This document shows, piece after piece, positions 8,660-15,264 of a stretch of DNA of 64,000 nucleotides. The stretch lies in the NCBI GenBank assembly GCA_910583605.1, contig CAJTXN010000002.1:1-64000 (forward strand). Reading direction: 5' to 3'. This stretch comes from an uncultured Lachnospiraceae bacterium. GTDB lineage: Bacteria; Bacillota; Clostridia; Lachnospirales; Lachnospiraceae. The position numbers were made by a program, and so were the translations under genes. Numbering within the stretch: position 1 is the first letter of the stretch; each line of letters begins with the position of its first letter. The notes under the pieces are model-generated. The model was not told the DNA's origin. It ran no database searches and worked only from the letters and a program-made list of their open reading frames with translations.

Positions 8660-8710
8660 AAGGCATGCTGGGGAGAAATAGATTGGTTTTTTAATGAAAT
8701 GGAGAATGTA

Positions 8711-9388
8711 ATGAGTAAAATAATATTAAAAAAAAGATTTTTTTTAACACTTATTCTGTTATTTTTGGCATTTTTGCTTTGTTATCATTTATTTTTTAAA
8801 AGCCAGAAAAAGGAAGAGATATATTCAGAACTGTTAAATATAAGTATTTGGGAAAATGAAATAGATAAGGATAAACTGCTGGATTTAGAAGGAGATAAGT
8901 TTTGGACAGAGAATTCAGATTGTATAAAGTGTCAGGAATTTGATTATAAAGACACAAAAGATTTCGGTCGCTTTTTTATGATGTGGTGTTGTATAAGATT
9001 TGATAAAAAATTAAATGAAACAATTACAGAAGTTAGTATGGATTGGGAAATTCCAGAGAGAGGAAAAAATAATTTTATATACTATAGAGTTTCTGACAGC
9101 CGTCCTTTTGAAGGAATATATTTAGATGAAAACGGCAATGGAAGTTCCAAGATAATCTTATGTGGAGTTACACGTGAAAAAACAGCGGAGGAAATAAGGC
9201 AGTTAGGTCAGGAAATAATCATTCATCTGAATATTCAATATGCAGACGGAAAAAAGGAGACAAAACAAATGACCTTTGGAAATGATGTGACGGATTTGAA
9301 TCTGTATGAAAAGGGAAATGCCTATAATGAATATTTTGTGAAAACAGAAGAAGAGGAAGAAAGTATTTCGGAAGCAGTTACGGATTGA
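8711..9388 (+). CDS. membrane-anchored protein, paralogue of the protein at 6893
   Basis: A 225-residue protein with a basic N-terminus, one membrane segment (about residues 9-28) and an outer domain closely similar to the protein at 6893 (shared DLEGD-x-FW, CQEFDYKDT, GKNNFIYY, PFEG-x-YL, IQYADGKKETKQ). I choose the second ATG because GGAG at 8701-8704 stands six bases before it; an ATG four codons upstream overlaps that site. No family is recognised. It ends 30 bases before the ABC ATPase gene and is probably co-transcribed with it, which makes a partner or immunity role beside the exporter plausible but unproven. Confidence 0.75.
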   Translation: MSKIILKKRFFLTLILLFLAFLLCYHLFFKSQKKEEIYSELLNISIWENEIDKDKLLDLEGDKFWTENSDCIKCQEFDYKDTKDFGRFFMMWCCIRFDKKLNETITEVSMDWEIPERGKNNFIYYRVSDSRPFEGIYLDENGNGSSKIILCGVTREKTAEEIRQLGQEIIIHLNIQYADGKKETKQMTFGNDVTDLNLYEKGNAYNEYFVKTEEEEESISEAVTD

Positions 9389-9418
9389 AAGAAGAAAAAG
9401 ATAAGGAGCTTAAGAAGA

Positions 9419-10099
9419 ATGGCAGATACGTTTGTATTAACGGCAAAAGATTTACAGAAAGAATACGATATGGGAAAGTCAAAAGAACAGGCATTGGTAA
9501 AGGTATCGTTGGAGATACGGGAAGGAGAGATTATTTCCGTTATTGGGGAATCCGGTTCCGGAAAATCTACGTTATTAAATCTGTTAAGTACCATAGACAA
9601 GCCTACTGCAGGAACCGTGGAATACAATGGGCGGAGAATAGATAATCTGAATCAGAAACAGGCTTCACGATTGAGATTGGAGGAATTTGGCTTTGTGTTT
9701 CAAAAGTATAATCTCATGCCGTCTTTAAATATATATGACAATATTATATTGCCGGTAGCGGTAATGAATCAAAAATGGGATAAAGAGTATTTGGCGGAAA
9801 TCTGTAAACGGCTTGGTATCGAAGAACAATTGAGAAAAATGCCGGGACAGCTTTCCGGAGGGGAACAGCAGCGGGTGGCAATTGCAAGAGCATTGGTAAA
9901 TCAGCCGAAAGTGGTTTTTGCTGATGAGCCTACCGGAAATCTGGACAGCAGGAACGGAAACGAAGTATTTCGAATTCTGCTGGATTGTGCCAGAACAGAG
10001 GGGAAAACGGTTATTTTTGTTACGCATAATATGGAACTGGCAGGAATGGCAGACCGGAAATATACATTACAGGACGGTGAAATAATTGATAAGATATAA
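9419..10099 (+). CDS. ABC transporter ATP-binding protein (MacB/LolD/BceA type)
   Basis: A 226-residue ATPase subunit with Walker A GESGSGKST, Q-loop FVFQKYNLMPSL, signature LSGGEQQR, Walker B VVFADEPTGNLD and switch histidine in VTHN. The SALARP-like TGNLD form and the partner gene place it in the lipoprotein-release / macrolide / antimicrobial-peptide transporter group (MacB, LolD, BceA). AAGGAG ten bases upstream supports the ATG. The permease gene follows with a small overlap or almost no gap. The cargo is unknown; these systems commonly handle lipids, lipoproteins or peptide antibiotics. No sensor kinase of the BceRS type is found next to it. Confidence 0.9.
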   Translation: MADTFVLTAKDLQKEYDMGKSKEQALVKVSLEIREGEIISVIGESGSGKSTLLNLLSTIDKPTAGTVEYNGRRIDNLNQKQASRLRLEEFGFVFQKYNLMPSLNIYDNIILPVAVMNQKWDKEYLAEICKRLGIEEQLRKMPGQLSGGEQQRVAIARALVNQPKVVFADEPTGNLDSRNGNEVFRILLDCARTEGKTVIFVTHNMELAGMADRKYTLQDGEIIDKI

Positions 10100-12632
10100 T
10101 AAGATGATAATAAAAAGCCTGAAAGGGAAAAAACGATTTTTATATATATGTTTCTTTATTTCCATGATAGTCTTTTCATTGTTTTCCGCATATTCCATGT
10201 TCTATGAGACGAAAGAGCAAAACCGGGTGGATTTTGTCAGGCAGGAATTCGGAGATTATCATGCGGCATTTTATTCCGTGGATTCCGTGGAAACAGATAT
10301 GATTTCTGAAAACGATAACGTAGATTTCATCATAGAAACACCGATGGAAGCCTGTATGCTGGGAGAGAATACTTCCGTTTTGATTCAGTATATGCTGGAA
10401 GATGAACTGAAACATACCGGGAGTCAATTATGCGATGGAAGATTTCCAACCGGAGAAAATGAAATTGCAGTTGAAAAATGGTTTATGCTGCAGCAGGGGT
10501 ATACCGGCGATGAAATGCTGGGAGCTAAACTGGTATGTACCGATTCCCGTGGTAATCAGAAAACATATCAGGTAACCGGACTGATCTGTGAAAGAATGTC
10601 CGATAATGCATCTATGTCCAGTCATTTTAATTATCCTCTGATAATAATGAATAAGACTTCCGCTGCCACGGATTCCCTGGAATTTCGGAACCTTTATGTT
10701 AAATATAAAGATACGGAACGTATGCTAAATGAAATGGTATGGGATATCCGGCCGTTGGAGGTTTATCGTGATAAAAAATATGACGGGGAATCTTCCGGAT
10801 CACCGGCAGAGAGCAATGGTGAAAATGCGAATGATGGATCGGAAAAAGATACTGCGAATAAGATAGATTACTTTGTGAATGAAACATATACCTATGTATT
10901 AGGCAGCGACCCGCTGGCAAAGGCAGAGATTCGGAACAGACAGCGGCTCAATCATATTTTGTGGATTGTGTTGTTGTTTTTTTTGCTGTTTTCCATGAAT
11001 AATGTTATTAATATTTGTATTTCCAAATGGAGCGGGATTATCAAAATACATAAACAGATTGGTACGAATATGATTTCTCTGATCTGGCATATGATTTTTC
11101 TGATTACCCTGTACGCAGTATTGGGAGAAATCGCAGGGATTGCATTCGGCTATGGGTTTATCCGTATGGTCAAAGATATTCTGATGAATTCGGCAGTGAC
11201 GACCAAAGTACAGATTCCATGGAACATATTGCTGGGATTTATGGTGGCAGGCATAGGAATCATCGCTGGGATCATGAATATAAAACTTCGTGCCCTGTAC
11301 CGGAAAACATCCTGTGAGATTCAGAATTCTTCCGGCGGAACATTCTGTAAACGAAAAAGGGTGATCATGTATGAGGATTTGTTCGGCAGGGTGATACCGA
11401 ATTCGTTCCGGATGGCATTACGGAATATGTGGTTTTATAAAGTACGAAAAGTTATGATGATATTATGTATTTCCGTTTCAATGCTGCTGCTGTATCTGAT
11501 TTATTTTCAGATGAAGACGGAAAACAGTAAAGAGGCGGATAATAATTACAATTATACATACAGAATCCGTCTGCAGAATCATTTTTCAATACAGGATAAA
11601 GAAGAACTGGATATCATTATCAGCCTGTATCATCAGATATTGGAATTATGTGAAACGTATGATTGCAACCCTCAGTTTGCCGATTTTGTTTATGAGGAAA
11701 TTCAACTGGATAAATCACTGATTTCCGATTCTTACCGGGCGCAGATGGATCAGAGTGTAACCGGGCATGCGAATCTGGCGGACAGCCGTTCTTTTGTATT
11801 GATTCATGCTGCGGTTATGGCATGTTCCCGGGAAATGATCGGGGAATTATGCAGAGAGAACCATCTGGATATCAGTCATTTAGAAGATAATCAGTGTCTG
11901 ATGCTGGGCCGTACGGTAAACAGGGAAGGAACTTATTCAGGGATACTGAATTCTGCTGTGGGGAATAAATATCAGTTTGCTCCTTATGACCCGGAGAAGG
12001 TATATGAACTGGAAGTAGCAGGAATGGTAAAAGATGTACCTGTATATCCGGAAGTAATGGAGAATTGTGTCTGTATGATCATTTCGGAGGAGGCATATCT
12101 GAAATACCATGAAAATGACTATTTTGAGATGTTTTTTTTGAAAGATGTTCCAAAGGAACTGATTGAGGAAATTGAACATGTGATAAGCGGAACAAAATAT
12201 ATCATTTTAACAGATCAGGAGGATGAAACAGCCGTTGCCAGACGGAACCGTCAGGCCAATAATATGATGTATCTGGTATTTTTCCTGATGTGCAATGCGG
12301 CGATGTTTTTGAATATTCTTTTGATTCACTATTATGAATTCCTGCTTCGGGATTATGAATTTTCTCTTCATGGAGCCGTAGGAATCAGTAAGGGCGTCAG
12401 TTACAGAATATGTATCTGTGAAATGGTAATTCTGTATGCACTGGGATTACTGATGGGAATGGCAGTGATTTTTGCATGGAAAGAACGTTTCGGCAATTCT
12501 GCTGTGGTTACAGGAAACAGCATGGCAAATGGTATTTGGATAGGAATGCTGGGAATCTGTTTTTTAATATCTTTGTTTATCAGCTATATCAGAATCAGAA
12601 GGGGATCGGTGCTGGAATATTATGTGGAATAA
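10086..12632 (+). CDS. FtsX-like ABC transporter permease
   Basis: A large permease, 848 residues if translation begins at the TTG at 10086, which overlaps the ATPase gene by 14 bases and has GGACGG upstream; the ATG at 10104 would give 842 residues. One membrane segment near residues 18-38 is followed by an outer domain of about 260 residues, three segments at about 290-400, then a segment near 455-475, a second outer domain and three segments in the last 130 residues. This two-FtsX-domain layout fits permeases that pair with a single LolD/MacB-type ATPase. Together with 9419-10099 it forms a complete transporter. Confidence 0.82.
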   Translation: MIRYNKMIIKSLKGKKRFLYICFFISMIVFSLFSAYSMFYETKEQNRVDFVRQEFGDYHAAFYSVDSVETDMISENDNVDFIIETPMEACMLGENTSVLIQYMLEDELKHTGSQLCDGRFPTGENEIAVEKWFMLQQGYTGDEMLGAKLVCTDSRGNQKTYQVTGLICERMSDNASMSSHFNYPLIIMNKTSAATDSLEFRNLYVKYKDTERMLNEMVWDIRPLEVYRDKKYDGESSGSPAESNGENANDGSEKDTANKIDYFVNETYTYVLGSDPLAKAEIRNRQRLNHILWIVLLFFLLFSMNNVINICISKWSGIIKIHKQIGTNMISLIWHMIFLITLYAVLGEIAGIAFGYGFIRMVKDILMNSAVTTKVQIPWNILLGFMVAGIGIIAGIMNIKLRALYRKTSCEIQNSSGGTFCKRKRVIMYEDLFGRVIPNSFRMALRNMWFYKVRKVMMILCISVSMLLLYLIYFQMKTENSKEADNNYNYTYRIRLQNHFSIQDKEELDIIISLYHQILELCETYDCNPQFADFVYEEIQLDKSLISDSYRAQMDQSVTGHANLADSRSFVLIHAAVMACSREMIGELCRENHLDISHLEDNQCLMLGRTVNREGTYSGILNSAVGNKYQFAPYDPEKVYELEVAGMVKDVPVYPEVMENCVCMIISEEAYLKYHENDYFEMFFLKDVPKELIEEIEHVISGTKYIILTDQEDETAVARRNRQANNMMYLVFFLMCNAAMFLNILLIHYYEFLLRDYEFSLHGAVGISKGVSYRICICEMVILYALGLLMGMAVIFAWKERFGNSAVVTGNSMANGIWIGMLGICFLISLFISYIRIRRGSVLEYYVE

Positions 12633-12640
12633 AAACCGCT

Positions 12641-12667
12641 GTTTGGTCGGTATTCCAAATGTTTTTT
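12641..12667 (+). terminator. weak intrinsic terminator after the permease gene
   Basis: GTTTGG (12641-12646) pairs with CCAAAT (12655-12660) and is followed by TGTTTTTT. The stem is short, so termination is probably partial. Confidence 0.4.
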
Positions 12668-12728
12668 GAATAATAAAAAGAACAGGATTTAAACGATTAG
12701 GGTTTTTGGTAAAAATTTCCAAAACATA

Positions 12729-12756
12729 TTGACAACATAAAGTTTTGTATGGTAAT
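12729..12756 (+). promoter_or_regulatory. promoter in front of leader copy C
   Basis: TTGACA at 12729-12734 and TATGGTAAT at 12748-12756 (16-base spacer to GGTAAT). Same arrangement as the promoter at 7614-7641. Confidence 0.55.
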
Positions 12757-12784
12757 ATTTAACTAGATTAAAAATAATCTGTGG

Positions 12785-12940
12785 ATTGTGGTAGTTTAAT
12801 TGATAAGTTTAGATGGGTTATACAAAAGATAAGGTGAGTAAAAGTACATACGAAAAGAAAAGTACATAATATTAATAAGCCTGCATTTGTGTAATTTCAT
12901 GCTTTTAAAGTGAAATATGCGAATGCAGGCATTTTTTGTC
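12785..12940 (+). repeat. leader repeat element, copy C
   Basis: Third copy of the leader element: ATTGTGGTAGTTTAATTG near 12785, then ATGGGTTATACAAAAGATAAGGTG near 12813-12836, and the hairpin at 12879-12930. It is the most diverged copy, yet the hairpin is preserved. The 433-base interval 12633-13065 contains a weak terminator, the promoter, this element and an AT-rich stretch. In that stretch a strong GGGAGGAGG (12976-12984) is not followed by a usable start codon; only a 21-codon frame beginning at 12974 spans it. Confidence 0.7.
12879..12937 (+). terminator. rho-independent terminator-like hairpin of leader copy C
   Basis: GCCTGCATTTGTGT (12879-12892) faces ATGCGAATGCAGGC (12917-12930). 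Compared with copies A and B both arms have changed, but every position can still pair if G-U is allowed, which is the pattern expected of a selected RNA stem. Six T residues follow. Confidence 0.7.
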
Positions 12941-13065
12941 TGTATGGCTTACTTTAAACAAATTAAGAAAATAATGGGAGGAGGAATAACTTATATAAAA
13001 AAATTAAACTTAAGAAATAAAAATAAAGAAGAACATTAAAAAATAAAATTGAAGAAAGGAATAAA

Positions 13066-13926
13066 ATGTATCATAAAATATCTGATACTTTAAGGAAGAA
13101 AATGAGAATAAAAAAAATTGCGGCATGTATAGTAGCAACAGCCTTTGCGGTTCAGAATTTAGTATCTGTAAAGGCTGTTACACCAGAAGATATAGGATTT
13201 GATTACGATAGTTCAAAATATAGTGTGCAAACAGTATATTTTTCTTTAAAAAAAGAAGGAAAAAACGTTTATTATAATAAGAATTTAATAGGTGTATCTT
13301 TTATAGATGTAATTAAAGTTCGAAGAAAAAATGATGGTAATGTTAAACGAGATGCTTACATGGTAAGAGTAACCAATTCACCAAAACAAATTTATGATGA
13401 ATCTGATAAAATATATTATGGAGGAGTGAACCAACTATGTAAGGCAAGAATTACATTATTATCGTGTCAAAATAGTATTTCATATGCACCTATTCCATCG
13501 GCGCCAACTACTACACGTTCAATGACTAGTGGAGTGGACTTAGGTGTAAGTAAGGACGGAGTATCTGCAAGTTATAGTTTAGGTTTTACAGCAGATTATG
13601 AAGATTCTGCTTACCAGATACTTGCTCATGATTATAAATCATCTATGGAGATTGAGTATGATTATTTACCAACGACCAAGCGGGATGCAGCAGCGAAAAA
13701 GAAAAATTTGTGGTTGACAAATACTCATTATGCTTATTTTATCTTTAATTTTACAAATGATATATCAAAACTTTCAACATTAGATTTTAAAAAGAATTTT
13801 ATAGATTATGAATTTGGATATAAGTGTTATATGAATAATACAAAGAATTGGAATGGTGATGGTTTAAAGTTAAAGGCGGTTGAAGACTCTAATCAATATT
13901 TTCGTGGAGCATATTCTTATAAATAA
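13066..13926 (+). CDS. secreted protein of unknown function
   Basis: A 286-residue protein. A long basic N-terminal region leads into a signal peptide ending near VSVKAV (about residue 38). The mature part is rich in Tyr, Ser, Asn and Lys, with no domain that I recognise; a Thr/Ser-rich turn (TTTRSMTSGVDLGVSKDG) near the middle is followed by a beta-like alternating stretch. An in-frame ATG at codon 13 could be an alternative start, but AAAGG seven bases before this ATG supports the longer form. It lies behind promoter and leader copy C and is strongly AT-rich. It could be a secreted effector, toxin or surface protein of the island; nothing in the sequence decides this. Confidence 0.65.
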   Translation: MYHKISDTLRKKMRIKKIAACIVATAFAVQNLVSVKAVTPEDIGFDYDSSKYSVQTVYFSLKKEGKNVYYNKNLIGVSFIDVIKVRRKNDGNVKRDAYMVRVTNSPKQIYDESDKIYYGGVNQLCKARITLLSCQNSISYAPIPSAPTTTRSMTSGVDLGVSKDGVSASYSLGFTADYEDSAYQILAHDYKSSMEIEYDYLPTTKRDAAAKKKNLWLTNTHYAYFIFNFTNDISKLSTLDFKKNFIDYEFGYKCYMNNTKNWNGDGLKLKAVEDSNQYFRGAYSYK

Positions 13927-13948
13927 TATTGAAATATAAATATTTAAG

Positions 13949-13981
13949 TTAGCAATATTATATAATTTATAATATTGCTAA
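13949..13981 (+). terminator. perfect AT-rich hairpin after the secreted protein gene
   Basis: TTAGCAATATTAT (13949-13961) and ATAATATTGCTAA (13969-13981) form a perfect 13-base-pair stem with a 7-base loop. No T-run follows, so it may be an RNA-stability or processing hairpin and not a true terminator. Confidence 0.45.
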
Positions 13982-14006
13982 TTGGAATAAATGAATAGGA
14001 GAAAAA

Positions 14007-14603
14007 ATGAAAAGAAAAAGGATAATTATTGCGATTTTAGGTGTTATTTTAACCTTAATCGTGTCAGTCATTATATATTTTAAAATTGTGGAAAAAAAAC
14101 AGACCGGTTATGTATGGGTAGGGGATAGTTATGATGAAGCCGTACAGATTCTGACGGAAAATTTTAGTACGGACATCGTTTTATATGGCGAAAAGCTGGA
14201 ATTCCGGGAAAATGTAGTATACAGACACATCAATGCTCTTAGTGATGAGACGTTAACAACGGATCAGGAATATGAGTTTATTATCATTAATGATTTGGAT
14301 GGTACAGTGGAACTGACAGAAAAAGATATAGAAGTGTTAAAAAAGCATGTATTAAACGGAAATGCAAATCTATACTACATAGGTACAAATAACTATGGTT
14401 TATTAAAAGACCATGGGTTTACCATATATGACAGGTCTACTGGGGAATGGGGATTCACATGTGAGCATTTATATGGAGAACTGATATACGGAGGAGGTCT
14501 TTGGAGCAGTTCTGACAGAAGGCAATCCGGTGAAAAAGAGGCCAGGAATTTATGTATGGTGATATTATTAAATTTTGTCCATTACTTAGAAGAATGCAAT
14601 TAA
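14007..14603 (+). CDS. membrane-anchored protein, intact member of a three-copy paralogue family
   Basis: A 198-residue protein with one N-terminal membrane segment (about residues 5-25) and an outer domain. It is a paralogue of the broken gene at 14625-15224 and of the lipoprotein at 20300. All share GDSYD/VDSYD, TDIVLYGE, the EYEFIIINDLDGT core, EVLKKHV-x-G-x-x-NLYY-x-G and a C-terminal LW-x-x-x-D-x-R-x-S-G. The pattern IIINDL ... LKKHVLNGNANLYYIG loosely recalls a class I glutamine amidotransferase-like or ThuA-like Rossmann fold, but no catalytic triad is evident. TAGGAG before the ATG fixes the start. Proximity to two ABC systems suggests an immunity or sensing role, which is inference. 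Confidence 0.7.
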   Translation: MKRKRIIIAILGVILTLIVSVIIYFKIVEKKQTGYVWVGDSYDEAVQILTENFSTDIVLYGEKLEFRENVVYRHINALSDETLTTDQEYEFIIINDLDGTVELTEKDIEVLKKHVLNGNANLYYIGTNNYGLLKDHGFTIYDRSTGEWGFTCEHLYGELIYGGGLWSSSDRRQSGEKEARNLCMVILLNFVHYLEECN

Positions 14604-14624
14604 TATAATATTTGGGATACTGAA

Positions 14625-15224
14625 ATGAAGAAAAGTAATAAAATCATAGTATTTATCGTTAGCGTTATAGCAATCTTAATGCTCGCAGTTATAATTTATT
14701 TTAAGATAGCAGAACAGCAGGAGAGCGAATACACATGGGTAGGAGACAGTTATGATAAAACAGTAAAAATTTTGAATGAAAATTTCAGCACAGATATAGT
14801 TCTGTACGGAGAAGAACTGGGGTTTCGGGATAATGTAGTCTATTGACATGTGGATGTTCTCAGTGATGAGACATTATCAACAGAAAAAGAGTATGAACTG
14901 ATTATTATCAATGATTTAAATGGAACAGTAGAATTTACAGATAATGAAATAGAAAGTCTAAAAAAACATGTATTAAAAGGAAAAGCAAATTTGTACTATT
15001 TGGGAACGGAGCAATATGATACATTAAAGGAAAACGGTTTTACTGCATTTGACAGGACGCCGGAAGACTGGAGTCTGACCTGTGAACATCGCTTTGGCGG
15101 ACTTGTTTTTGGCAGAGGATTATGGACCGGCAGTGACCAGAGGCAGTCTGCTGAAATGGCAGTCAATAATTTATGTATGATAATATTAATAGATTTTCAG
15201 CAGTTTTTGGAAGAGATTAATTGA
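14625..15224 (+). pseudogene. membrane-anchored paralogue interrupted by one in-frame TGA
   Basis: A 199-codon frame closely similar over its whole length to the gene at 14007, but broken at 14844-14846 by TGA. The intact copy reads VVYRHINALSDE at this place and this one reads VVY-stop-HVDVLSDE in the same frame, so a single base change at an Arg codon (for example CGA to TGA) explains it. The rest is undamaged, with no frameshift and good coding character on both sides, so the mutation looks recent, or the stop is read through. A GTG one codon after the stop could only start a version lacking the membrane anchor. Upstream ribosome binding signals are weak. Confidence 0.8.
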
Positions 15225-15264
15225 ATATGAAAGCATTTTGATATAAGGAGAATTGTAGAAGTCT

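Noticed and set aside
6684..12940. Leader repeats as parts of an insertion sequence or MITE.
   Set aside because: No terminal inverted repeats or target duplications bracket the copies, and the sequence order promoter, block, hairpin, gene with preserved pairing fits a regulatory RNA better. Not fully excluded for copy A.
14844..14846. TGA as a selenocysteine codon in the broken paralogue.
   Set aside because: The paralogue has Arg there, no Cys is found at this position in the family, and no convincing stem-loop follows the TGA.
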